Positions 25,724 through 34,001 of a stretch of 64,000 nucleotides of DNA are shown piece after piece. This DNA is from Pseudomonas batumici (GTDB lineage: Bacteria; Pseudomonadota; Gammaproteobacteria; Pseudomonadales; Pseudomonadaceae). The stretch spans positions 1 to 64,000 of the forward strand of contig NZ_JXDG01000040.1 in NCBI RefSeq assembly GCF_000820515.1, read 5' to 3'. The position numbers and the translations under genes were made by a program. The notes below the pieces were generated by a model. The model did not search any database. It worked only from the letters and a program-made list of their open reading frames with translations, and was not told where the DNA came from. The first letter of the stretch is position 1. Every line of letters starts with the position of its first letter.

Positions 25724-28062
25724 TCGGCGTGCTGAAGCACTGGGCGCTGCTGGGCGCCCTGGCGACGGCGCAGCTGGCCGGTGCCGCCGATCTCGATACG
25801 GCAGCGCGCCTGCAAGCCACGCAGATCGTCGAGGGACAGATCGCCGCCGGACGCATCCCGGGGGCCGTGGTGCTGATCGGGGACGCCACCCACGTGTTCT
25901 ACCGCGAAGCCTTCGGACTGCGCGCGACCCTCCCGGACCGCGAAGCGATGACGCTGAACACCGAGTTCGATCTCGCCTCGCTGACCAAGGTCATCGCCAC
26001 CACCACGGCGATCATGCAACTGGCCGAAGCCGGCCGCATCGACCTGAACGCCCCTGTTACGCGGTACTGGCCCGCCTTCGCGGCGAACGGCAAAGAAGCG
26101 GTGACCGTGCATGACCTGCTCGCCCACACCTCGGGGCTACGCCCGGACCTGTCCGCACGCCCCGCGCAACCGGGCCGCGAAGGCGTGCTGAAGGCGATCG
26201 CCGCAGAGCGCCCGCGCAGCGCGCCGGGTGAACGGGTCATCTACAGTGACCTGAATTTCGTGGTGCTCGGCGAACTGGTCGAGCGCATCAGCCAGCGTCC
26301 GCTCGACGCCTATTGCCAGGCTCACATCTTCGCGCCGCTGGGCATGCGCGACACGCTCTTTCTGCCGGACGCCGGGCGAACGGCACGCACCGCGCCGACG
26401 CTCGCCGACAGCAGCCGCGTACGCCGCGGTCAGGTGCACGATCCGACCGCCCAATGGATGGATGGCGTTTCCGGCAACGCCGGGCTGTTTTCCACGGCGG
26501 ACGACCTTGCCCGCTTCGCCCAGATGCTGCTGAACGATGGACACGCGGGCGCCACGCGGATTCTGCAACCGCAGAGCATCGCCGCGCTCACCGCTGCCGC
26601 CCCGCCGCTCTCGGCCGTACCGTGGCGCGGTCTCGGCTGGGAACTGGCCGCACCGTTGGTGTCGAACCATGACCGCCTGCCGCCGATCGGCGTCATCGGC
26701 CACACCGGATATACCGGTACGGGGCTGTGGGTCGATCTGGTGACCCATCAGTTCATCGTCATCCTGAGCAACCGCGTGTATCCGCGCGGCGGCGGTGATG
26801 CCCGCCCATTGCGTGCGCAGTTGCTCGCGCTGCTGGCAAGCCGGACCCCGCCGATGAGCGCCGCGCAGATCGGCCGGTTGCTGCCGTCGACGTTGCCGGC
26901 CCTGCGGGCCGCCGAGCGCCTGCCGACCTCGACAGGCCCGGTACAGGCCGGCATCGACGTGCTTGAAGCACAGCAGTTTGCTCCGCTTGCCGGCCTGCGC
27001 GTGGGCCTGCTCACCCATCACAGCGGCTTCGACGCCGAGGGCAGGCGCACCGTCGACGTACTCGCCCACGCGCCAGGCGTCACGCTGGCCGCCTTGTTCT
27101 CGCCGGAGCATGGGCTGAACACCGACGTGGACGAGCGGGTCGGCGACGTGCTCGACCCGGCGACAGGCCTCACCATACACAGTCTCTACGGCGCGACGCG
27201 GCGCTTCCCGAGCGATTCGCTCCGTGGACTGGATGCACTGGTCTTCGATATCCAGGATGCCGGCGTACGCTTCTTCACCTATGAAACGACACTGGGTTAC
27301 GCGCTCGAAGCCGCGGCGGCGCGTGGCATCCCGCTGTTTGTGCTGGACCGGCCCGACCCGCTCGGCGCGCAGCGCTTCGGTGGACCGGTGCTGGACAGCC
27401 GCCGCGAATCATTCACCGGCTACTTCCCGGCACCGCTGGTACCCGGCATGACGCTCGGCGAACTGGCGAATCTTTTCAATCGCAACAAGCACATCGGTGC
27501 GGATCTGCGCGTCGTGCCGATGCAGGGGTACCGCCGTGCGATGACGTTTGCCGACACCGGTCTCGGTTGGGTGCCGCCGTCGCCGAACCTGCGCACACTG
27601 CCCCAGCTGGACCTGTACCCGGATGTCGGTTTGCTCGAAGGCGCGAACCTGAGTGTGGGCCGCGGTACCGCGCATCCGTTCGAGTGGATCGGCGCGCCGT
27701 GGATCGACGCGACTCGACTGGCCAACGCGCTGAATGCGCTTGATACGGGCGCGCATTTCGAGGCGGTCGACTTCGTTCCCACCGAGTCAACCTGGCGCGG
27801 CAGACTCTGTCATGGCGTGAGCATCACGCGCGACACGGCATCCCTACCCCACCCCGTCGCCAGCCTGGGCTTGACGCTGCTCGCCACCCTGCACGCGCTC
27901 TACCCCGAGACCTTCGATCTGGCGGCGACCCGCGCGTCAGTCGGCTCGCAGGCCGTGTGGCAAGCGATTCACGACGGTGCGACGGCTGATGCGGCGCAAG
28001 CGCTCGATGCCACAGCGCTGGAGCACTTCGCGCGACTGCGGCAGGAGAGCTTGTACTACTGA
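25666..28062 (+). CDS. Serine hydrolase (beta-lactamase/AmiE-like) fused to exo-beta-N-acetylmuramidase NamZ domain (DUF1343)
   Basis: The 798-residue protein contains two enzymes. Residues about 45-400 are a class C beta-lactamase-like serine hydrolase: SLTK at 105-108 (nucleophile), YSD at 193-195 and HTG at 346-348. Residues about 425-798 are DUF1343/NamZ: GLLTHHSGFDAEG, LFSPEHGLNTDVDE, FDIQDAGVRFFTYETTLGY, VLDRPDPLG and SVGRGTAHPFEWIGAPW. In Bacillus subtilis the separate amiE (muramyl-L-alanine amidase of the beta-lactamase family) and namZ genes are neighbours in a murein recycling operon; here they are one chain. A hydrophobic segment near residues 25-42 suggests export. The start overlaps the upstream gene by 58 bases; ATG 25675 is an alternative. 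Confidence 0.88.
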   Translation: MDVMEPAQSLRRRRFTAALIGVLKHWALLGALATAQLAGAADLDTAARLQATQIVEGQIAAGRIPGAVVLIGDATHVFYREAFGLRATLPDREAMTLNTEFDLASLTKVIATTTAIMQLAEAGRIDLNAPVTRYWPAFAANGKEAVTVHDLLAHTSGLRPDLSARPAQPGREGVLKAIAAERPRSAPGERVIYSDLNFVVLGELVERISQRPLDAYCQAHIFAPLGMRDTLFLPDAGRTARTAPTLADSSRVRRGQVHDPTAQWMDGVSGNAGLFSTADDLARFAQMLLNDGHAGATRILQPQSIAALTAAAPPLSAVPWRGLGWELAAPLVSNHDRLPPIGVIGHTGYTGTGLWVDLVTHQFIVILSNRVYPRGGGDARPLRAQLLALLASRTPPMSAAQIGRLLPSTLPALRAAERLPTSTGPVQAGIDVLEAQQFAPLAGLRVGLLTHHSGFDAEGRRTVDVLAHAPGVTLAALFSPEHGLNTDVDERVGDVLDPATGLTIHSLYGATRRFPSDSLRGLDALVFDIQDAGVRFFTYETTLGYALEAAAARGIPLFVLDRPDPLGAQRFGGPVLDSRRESFTGYFPAPLVPGMTLGELANLFNRNKHIGADLRVVPMQGYRRAMTFADTGLGWVPPSPNLRTLPQLDLYPDVGLLEGANLSVGRGTAHPFEWIGAPWIDATRLANALNALDTGAHFEAVDFVPTESTWRGRLCHGVSITRDTASLPHPVASLGLTLLATLHALYPETFDLAATRASVGSQAVWQAIHDGATADAAQALDATALEHFARLRQESLYY

Positions 28063-28103
28063 TCTCGACGATGCCGGAGGCGTTTATCCGTCACCGCCGA
28101 GGT

Positions 28104-28125
28104 CCGGGCTGAAACCAAGGCCCGG
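28104..28125. terminator. Stem-loop between convergent genes
   Basis: A perfect 6-bp core stem (CCGGGC / GCCCGG), extended on both sides by GG/CC with one bulge, lies between the NamZ-fusion stop (28062) and the stop of the leftward quinone oxidoreductase gene (28139). A short CTTT follows on the plus strand. Confidence 0.45.
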
Positions 28126-28138
28126 CCTTTGGAAGCGC

Positions 28139-29104
28139 TCAAGGCATCAGGATCACCGACCCCGTCACCCGCCGTGCCGCGATGTCCTCATGGGCGCGGC
28201 CAACCTCGCGAAGCGGGTATCGCGTGATGGGGAGTTGACCGAAGATGCCGTCCTGCAGAGCCGCAAAGAGCTCCCGGCTCGCGGCATCCAGAATCGCGCG
28301 ACTGTTCACCACCTGGCCAGTGACGGGCTGGACATAACGAATGGCGCGCGCCTCCAGAGCCGCCTTGTCGACCTTCGCGGGTCCCGACGCGTTGCCCAGG
28401 TGCACGAGGTCACCCCCGTCGCGAACCGACGCCACCGATGCGGTGAAAGTCGTCGCGCCGACAAGCTCGTAGACGACATCGACGCCGTGACCGCCATTCA
28501 ACGCCCTCACCTTGGCGACCAGATCCGCATCGTTGACGTCGAGCACCTGTTCGATGCCACGCTCGCGGACAGCCTTCATCTTGTGGGGGCTCCCAACCGT
28601 TGCGATGACCTTCGCACCGAGCGCTTGCGCCCACAATGCAACGAGTGACCCTACGCCGCCCGCCGCGGCGTGAACCAGCACGGTCTCGCCCGGTTTCACG
28701 ACATGGACTTGCTTGACCAATGCCCACGCGCTCAAGCCTTTGGTGAAGATCGCAGCAGACTGCTCGCTCGACACCCCCGCCGGCAGCTTCACCAGCGCCT
28801 CGGCCTCGACGAGGCGTTCGTCGGCGTAGGCACCCAGCGCAAACCAATAGCCGACCCGGTCCCCGACCTTCACATGGGTGACACCCGCGCCAACGGCCTC
28901 GATGACACCCGCGCCCTCAACGCCGGGGGTGAAGGGAAGCGGTACCGGAAAGGTACCGTCTCGAAACATCGTGTCGACAAAGTTGACGCCAACGGCTTCC
29001 TGCTTGAGCCGGACTTGGCCCGCACCGGGTTCGCCAACCTCGACGTTCTCATGCTGCAGGACCGAGGGGGCTCCGGTTTTAGAAATACGAATATGCTGTG
29101 CCAT
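28139..29104 (-). CDS. Zinc-independent alcohol dehydrogenase / NADPH:quinone oxidoreductase
   Basis: The 321-residue medium-chain reductase is of the zeta-crystallin/QOR type. It has an N-terminal GroES-like domain (NFVDTMFRDG, PFTPGVEGAGVIEAVG) and a Rossmann domain with VLVHAAAGGVGSL and ATVGSPHK. The zinc ligands of alcohol dehydrogenases are absent. It reduces quinones or enals with NADPH. It diverges from a LysR gene across 205 bases, so LysR control is likely. Its G+C is also high, so the acquired segment may extend this far. Confidence 0.92.
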   Translation of the reverse strand: MAQHIRISKTGAPSVLQHENVEVGEPGAGQVRLKQEAVGVNFVDTMFRDGTFPVPLPFTPGVEGAGVIEAVGAGVTHVKVGDRVGYWFALGAYADERLVEAEALVKLPAGVSSEQSAAIFTKGLSAWALVKQVHVVKPGETVLVHAAAGGVGSLVALWAQALGAKVIATVGSPHKMKAVRERGIEQVLDVNDADLVAKVRALNGGHGVDVVYELVGATTFTASVASVRDGGDLVHLGNASGPAKVDKAALEARAIRYVQPVTGQVVNSRAILDAASRELFAALQDGIFGQLPITRYPLREVGRAHEDIAARRVTGSVILMP

Positions 29105-29309
29105 GACTTATCTCGCGTTCAATGAAGGTTGGAATGCCGGCCAAGCCGGGCATCGATCTTTCATCCCGCTCTTGCGTTCCAGAGCGCGCCAAGCGGGTAT
29201 GGCACTGATCTTATTGTCTTCAACCAGACTGATAAATGTCAGCTTTGGCGCACCAGTGTTCCTGTTTAGGTGATAATGAGCGTCCCCATGAATTGATTCG
29301 AGAGATGCC

Positions 29310-30251
29310 ATGGACCAACTGAGCGCCGTTCGCGCCTTCATACGTGTGGTGGAAACCGGCAGCTTCACCAAGGCGGCGGATTCGTTGGAGCTGCCTCGCA
29401 ACACGGTGACGAAATTGGTCCAGGCGCTCGAGGCGCACCTGCAAGTCAAGCTGTTGAATCGGACAACCAGGCGCGTCGCATTGACCAGCGAGGGGGCGGC
29501 GTATCAGGAACGCATGTCGCGTATCCTGGAGCAGTGGCAGGAAGCGGAAGCAGACCTGACCAGTGCTCGACGGCGCCCCCGCGGTCGACTACGGGTCGAC
29601 ATGGGCTCGATGATCGCCACCCAGTTGGTGATTCCTGCGCTGCCGGCATTCCACGAACGCTACCCTGAGCTGCAGTTGGACATTGGCGCCAGTGATCGGC
29701 CGATCGACTTAATCAACGACCGGGTCGACTGCGCCGTGCGCGCCGGCAACCTCACGGATCCCTCGCTGGTCGTACGCCCTCTCGGTGATCTGCCGTTTGT
29801 CCTGTGCGCAACCCCGCAGTATCTGAGAAAACACGGGACGCCCGAGCTCCCGGCGGATCTGGAGGTCGGACACACCCTGGTCCGCTACGTCTATGCCGGT
29901 TCCGGGCGTAAATCGCCGATCGTGCTCAACGCCGATGCGCAGCAGATCACCGTGCAGGGCCACTATCTTGTGTCGGTCAATGACGGGAATGCCGCGCTGG
30001 CAGCCGGACTCGCCGGGCTCGGCATCCTGCATACCCTGCGTCTTGTCGCCCAGCCTCATATCGACGCGGGTACCTTGGTCCCGTTGCTGACTGCCTGGCC
30101 CACCGATTCGGTGCCCATATCGATCATCTACGCGCCGAACCGGCACTTGAGCGCACGTCTACGGGTTTTCGTCGATTGGATGGTGCAGCTGTTCGAGGCG
30201 CTTCCGGAAGAGCAACGGGCGACCAGACCGATCCATGCCCCCCGCACCTAG
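29310..30251 (+). CDS. LysR family transcriptional regulator
   Basis: The 313-residue regulator has a LysR winged helix at residues 1-60 (SAVRAFIRVVETGSFTKAAD, LELPRNTVTKLVQALE) and an effector domain from about 90. It is of the large group often called AaeR/DmlR-like. It is divergent from the quinone oxidoreductase gene, its most likely target. Its stop lies 10 bases from the stop of the converging AraC gene. Confidence 0.93.
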   Translation: MDQLSAVRAFIRVVETGSFTKAADSLELPRNTVTKLVQALEAHLQVKLLNRTTRRVALTSEGAAYQERMSRILEQWQEAEADLTSARRRPRGRLRVDMGSMIATQLVIPALPAFHERYPELQLDIGASDRPIDLINDRVDCAVRAGNLTDPSLVVRPLGDLPFVLCATPQYLRKHGTPELPADLEVGHTLVRYVYAGSGRKSPIVLNADAQQITVQGHYLVSVNDGNAALAAGLAGLGILHTLRLVAQPHIDAGTLVPLLTAWPTDSVPISIIYAPNRHLSARLRVFVDWMVQLFEALPEEQRATRPIHAPRT

Positions 30252-30261
30252 GCTGAACCGA

Positions 30262-31092
30262 TCACTGGCCATCGGTGTGTGTCTGGACATATTTCGCGGG
30301 TGCCAGGCCGATCATCCGAGTGAAGTCTCTGATGAAGTGTGCCTGATCAAAATAACCCAGCTTGAGCGCGAGCTCTGTCCCCGGCCTGGCTTCGCCGCTC
30401 TGCAGTAGGGCCAGCGCTTCATGTAACCGGTATCGGGCAATCACCCACTTTGGACTGACACCCACGTAGTGGGCAAACAAGCGTTGTAACTGCCGCTCGC
30501 TGAAACCGGACAGCTCACTGAGCTGTGCCACCGTCGTCAGACTATTGTTTGACGCGACTTGGGCGATAAGGTCATTGAGCCGTTGTACACGCTCATCGGG
30601 TTGCGGTAGGCAGGCACACAGCAACGCTTCCGATAGCTCACACAGGCTGGCCATCCCCGGACATTCGAGGTGCTCGGCCAACCTGTCGATCAGCGCCCCG
30701 AAGACCTCGGAGGCCGGGATCGATCGATTGGCCAGGCGGCTGACCGGTCCGCCCAGAAAAGGTTGGAATGCGGCGGGACGAAACTTGATGCCAAACGCCC
30801 AGTCGTTGCCGGACAGCGTCTTGCTGAAGCGGGAACGACGGGGTCCCCATACATGGGCCTGACCCCTTTCCACTACGAGATGCACATTGGGGTGAGGCAG
30901 GGTTTCCTGTTGCTGTGCCGGCTGATCACCGAGATTCCAGCTGACATGCCAATAATGTTCGACCCATTCCGCCAGCTGGCCTGATGGTGCCTCGCGAAGG
31001 TGAGTGAACTGCGAACTCTTCAATCGTTGATTAAGGACGCCTCGGGCGGGCTCCGAGATAGCAGTCGCTGCCAGTCGTGTTTTTCCAATCAT
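30262..31092 (-). CDS. AraC family transcriptional regulator (DUF6597-type N-domain)
   Basis: The protein has 276 residues when started at ATG 31092. The N-terminal domain contains LAEWVEHYWHVSWNL and LPHPNVHLVVERG, typical of the small AraC group with a cupin-like DUF6597 sensor. The C-terminal double HTH has LSGFSERQLQRLFAHYVG and ALKLGYFDQAHFIRDFTRMIG. A TTG nine codons upstream opens the frame but has no SD. It diverges from a DUF3224 gene over 169 bases and probably regulates that gene. Confidence 0.88.
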   Translation of the reverse strand: MIGKTRLAATAISEPARGVLNQRLKSSQFTHLREAPSGQLAEWVEHYWHVSWNLGDQPAQQQETLPHPNVHLVVERGQAHVWGPRRSRFSKTLSGNDWAFGIKFRPAAFQPFLGGPVSRLANRSIPASEVFGALIDRLAEHLECPGMASLCELSEALLCACLPQPDERVQRLNDLIAQVASNNSLTTVAQLSELSGFSERQLQRLFAHYVGVSPKWVIARYRLHEALALLQSGEARPGTELALKLGYFDQAHFIRDFTRMIGLAPAKYVQTHTDGQ

Positions 31093-31261
31093 CTTCGATC
31101 GCCATCTGCTCCAATGCAAATCAGGGACAGGTCCGACTGTGTGGACCGGTCAAACAGGCCGCTGATTCCGGCAGAGGCTGACTGTAAACAGTCGAGGGAT
31201 TGGCGTCGACAACAACAGGGTCCGGTTCAGCATGACCTGGACTGTTCATGGGGATGACAGC

Positions 31262-31660
31262 ATGCAAGCCAAGGGAACGTTCGACGTCCAACTACCCAGC
31301 CACTCCGTTGCGCCAGGTACCGAGGCCGCTCAACTGAGTAGAAAGGCCATACACAAAACGTTTCAGGGGGACCTGGAGGCTCATAGCCTGGGAGAGATGC
31401 TTGCCTCCCTCTCGACAACCCCGGGATCGGCCGGCTATGTGGCGATGGAGCGGGTCGAGGGCCATCTGGCGGGAAGGCCAGGCAGCTTTGTGTTGATGCA
31501 TTGGGGGAGTATGGACAGAGGCCAGCGAACACTGACCGTTCAGGTCGTACCTGACTCGGGTACCGGCGAGTTGGAGGGACTCGGCGGTACGATGGAAATA
31601 GATATTCGTGATGGGCGGCACTACTATCTGTTCAACTATCAACTCATGCCCGCGCGCTGA
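31262..31660 (+). CDS. DUF3224 domain-containing protein
   Basis: The 132-residue protein has the DUF3224 pattern: AKGTFDVQLPSH at the start, KTFQGDLEAHSLGEML, YVAMERVEGHLAGRPGSFVLMHWG and a closing IRDGRHYYLFNYQL. The fold is an allene-oxide-cyclase-like beta-barrel of unknown role. The start is ATG 31262 behind GGGGATGA; the frame opens ten codons earlier. It is divergent from an AraC regulator, a frequent arrangement for this family, and is followed after only five bases by the next gene. Confidence 0.88.
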   Translation: MQAKGTFDVQLPSHSVAPGTEAAQLSRKAIHKTFQGDLEAHSLGEMLASLSTTPGSAGYVAMERVEGHLAGRPGSFVLMHWGSMDRGQRTLTVQVVPDSGTGELEGLGGTMEIDIRDGRHYYLFNYQLMPAR

Positions 31661-31665
31661 ATAGT

Positions 31666-32244
31666 ATGAAGCTGAAACGCATAATCCTGATATCGGCCAT
31701 CACCGTATTGACGTTACCCGCTGCCGTGCTGGCGTTCGTAAAGCCGCTCCGAGTCGTTGCCCCCTTGCTCATTCCGGAAATAACTTGCCCACTGCCGAAT
31801 ATCTGCACGGACAGCGTTGCGCAATTAAGCAACGCCCAACAACTGTACAACGAAGGATATGCAACGGCAGCCACTGCCGTCGGGCCATTTCGAAGCGTGC
31901 CTCGTGTCGTGTTTTGCACGACTGATGCCTGCGCTGAATCCTTCGGACTTGGACAACGCGCGGCAGCCGCCGTTGGGAATGTGGGTTTGATCGTTGCCCC
32001 TCGCGGCTGGAAAGCGTTTTATCTGGCTCACGAACTGATCCACTATCGACAGGCGGAAACGCTCGGAAACCTGGCAGTCGCCACCCAGCCAAAATGGCTG
32101 GTCGAAGGCATGGCGTACTCACTGAGCGGTGACCCTCGTCATCCGCTGGGTCCCCCCTTCGAACAATGGCGGTCCCAATTCGAAACCTGGCATGCCGGTC
32201 TAGGCGCGCAGGACATCTGGGATGCGGCGCGCGGCGTGCACTGA
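31666..32244 (+). CDS. Putative membrane-anchored or secreted gluzincin-type metallopeptidase
   Basis: I do not recognise a named family. The 192-residue protein has an N-terminal signal or anchor (LILISAITVLTLPAAVLAF-like, residues 6-24). The zinc motif HELIH is at 122-126 and a candidate third ligand, Glu147 (WLVEGMAY), is 24 residues downstream; this spacing fits gluzincins. Four cysteines before the motif (CPLPNIC and FCTTDAC) could form disulfides, in keeping with periplasmic location. No SD is visible; the start lies five bases after the DUF3224 stop, so translation is probably coupled. Peptidase activity is inference from the motif. Confidence 0.75.
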   Translation: MKLKRIILISAITVLTLPAAVLAFVKPLRVVAPLLIPEITCPLPNICTDSVAQLSNAQQLYNEGYATAATAVGPFRSVPRVVFCTTDACAESFGLGQRAAAAVGNVGLIVAPRGWKAFYLAHELIHYRQAETLGNLAVATQPKWLVEGMAYSLSGDPRHPLGPPFEQWRSQFETWHAGLGAQDIWDAARGVH

Positions 32245-32660
32245 AAAACCAGCCATCTGGACTTGACTCCCCCTCTCCACCACCAGCCTCATCAAACCGC
32301 TGATCCGCGTTTTTCCCTTGCGCGATAAAAAAGCAAGGCAAACCTGAAATGTCCCTGTTTTTCCCTACAGACAGCTGTAAACCTGTAGATTTAAATAATC
32401 CATCCCCGTCAAATCGATTGAGCGATGCACTGAGCAATAAGATGTGACGGTGAAGTATTGATATAACAGAAACCAATAAAACATCACTTATATTCAACTA
32501 CCTGACACATCACGTGCTCAGAGCAAAACCATTCTCTCCTGCCCTCCTTGCTCTCTTCCTCTTCAACAGGGAAACGACCACCTACCGCTGAAAAACTGCC
32601 AGCCGCACCAATGGACACATCGATGCCCTGCAATGGCACGATCATTCAAGAAGGATTCTT
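32245..32660. promoter_or_regulatory. A+T-rich leader region upstream of the NRPS cluster
   Basis: No gene was found in 416 bases. The region is clearly A+T-richer than the flanks, especially around 32380-32510, as is common before secondary-metabolite operons. An inverted repeat (CTACAG / CTGTAG, 12-base loop) lies near 32364-32387. AAGAAGGATT, which includes AAGGA, precedes the glycosyltransferase start. The cluster promoter is presumably here, but no -35/-10 pair can be assigned with confidence. Confidence 0.4.
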
Positions 32661-33905
32661 ATGCATGTGATCATTACCGCCATCGGCTCAGCCGGTGACG
32701 TTCACCCCTTTGTCGGGATCGGCCGCACGCTCGCAGCACGCGGGCATCGAATTACGTTTTGCGCCAGCGCAGCGTTCGCACCGTTGATCGAGCGCTGTGG
32801 CTTCAAGTTCTTGCCACTGGGTACCCGTGAGGAATATGACGCGGTCATGGCTGACCCGGCGTTATGGCATCCACGGACGTCGCTTCCCACCCTATGGAAA
32901 ACCGTCGCCAGTACGTTGCGCGAACAGTATCGGCTGCTGGAGCAAGCGTGTGACGACCAGACCGTCATGCTGGGTTCCTTGTGGGCGTTTTCCGCCCGCC
33001 TGCTCCAGGAAAAACACGGCGTCCCGCTGATCACCGCGCAAGTGTCGCCGTTCGGCTTCTGGTCGCCGGCCGCCCCCGCCACCTCTCCACCGGGAACGAA
33101 TTTGCCGGCCTTTTTGCCTTATCCCGTAAAACGCATGTTAATGGGTTTTATAGAGCGCACCTTTCTTGATCGGGCCATGGCGCCGGAACTCAATCGCTTT
33201 CGCAATGAACTGGGCTTGCCATCGGCCAAACGCATTATCAGCCAGTGGATCTCCTCTCCAGATCGAGTATTGGGATTGTTTCCAGAGTGGTTCGCCCCCG
33301 TGCAACGCGACTGGCCTGCCCAGACAGTACTGACCGGGTTCCCGTTGTTCGATGAGTCCGGTTTCCTGCAGACGGATACCGAACTCGCGGACTTCTTGAA
33401 TGAGTCCTCACCGGTCGTGTTTACCCCGGGTTCGACCATGGTCGACAGCGGCCAGTATTTTGCCGCTGCGGTTGGTGCACTCAAGTTGATCAAACGCCGC
33501 GGAGTGTTTCTGACCAACCAACCGGTAGACCCGACCCTGGCCGCCGGAAGCAGGATTCTGGTGCGGCGCTACGTGCCGATGAGTCGCATCCTGCCGCAGA
33601 GTTCGGCACTGGTGCATCACGGTGGCGTCGGGACCACTGCGTTGGCGATAGCAGCCGGAGTACCGCAAGTCGCCACGCCGTTTGCCCATGATCAGTTCGA
33701 CAACGCCGCGCGAATGGAGCGCTTGGGGTGCGGCGTGCGGATACTCCCCCCTGCCTCCGCCGAGTCGCTGGCCACGGCGCTGGATAAGGTGTTGAACAGT
33801 CATGCAGTGCGCGCCCGCTGCGAGCGCTATCGCACACAGATGCCAAGCGGTGAAGCGGCATGTCAAGCGGCAGCGTTGCAAGTCGAGGCGCTCACCTCGC
33901 GCTGA
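32661..33905 (+). CDS. braA: GT1-type glycosyltransferase of the brabantamide-like cluster (probable rhamnosyltransferase)
   Basis: The 414-residue GT-B glycosyltransferase of the UGT/RhlB group begins IGSAGDVHPFVGIGRTL, the acceptor-domain signature. It has the nucleotide-sugar region VVFTPGSTMV and then LVHHGGVGTTALAIAAGVPQVATPFAHDQFDNAAR. The HHGG and DQ residues contact the nucleotide sugar. RhlB-like enzymes add L-rhamnose to 3-hydroxy fatty acyl chains. Brabantamide A carries rhamnose on its 3-hydroxyacyl chain, and a glycosyltransferase gene precedes the NRPS gene in that cluster. The symbol follows my memory of that cluster and must not be confused with the branched-chain transport bra genes. 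The donor sugar is inference. Confidence 0.85.
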   Translation: MHVIITAIGSAGDVHPFVGIGRTLAARGHRITFCASAAFAPLIERCGFKFLPLGTREEYDAVMADPALWHPRTSLPTLWKTVASTLREQYRLLEQACDDQTVMLGSLWAFSARLLQEKHGVPLITAQVSPFGFWSPAAPATSPPGTNLPAFLPYPVKRMLMGFIERTFLDRAMAPELNRFRNELGLPSAKRIISQWISSPDRVLGLFPEWFAPVQRDWPAQTVLTGFPLFDESGFLQTDTELADFLNESSPVVFTPGSTMVDSGQYFAAAVGALKLIKRRGVFLTNQPVDPTLAAGSRILVRRYVPMSRILPQSSALVHHGGVGTTALAIAAGVPQVATPFAHDQFDNAARMERLGCGVRILPPASAESLATALDKVLNSHAVRARCERYRTQMPSGEAACQAAALQVEALTSR

Positions 33906-34001
33906 GACGTACGGCAAAGCCTCATCAGGGATGATCAGTGACAGGGAGTGAACGGTCAGCCGTTTCCTTTTCCTGTCGAGTTTCGAACAAGGACGACGAA
34001 C

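Noticed and set aside
26137..27180. 347-codon leftward open frame inside the NamZ fusion gene
   Set aside because: Arg/Gly/His-rich antisense shadow of conserved catalytic domains.
33948..34001. Earlier GTG start for the NRPS
   Set aside because: The GTG directly abuts its only purine-rich stretch, while ATG 34002 has AAGGA at good spacing and begins a normal C-domain N-terminus.
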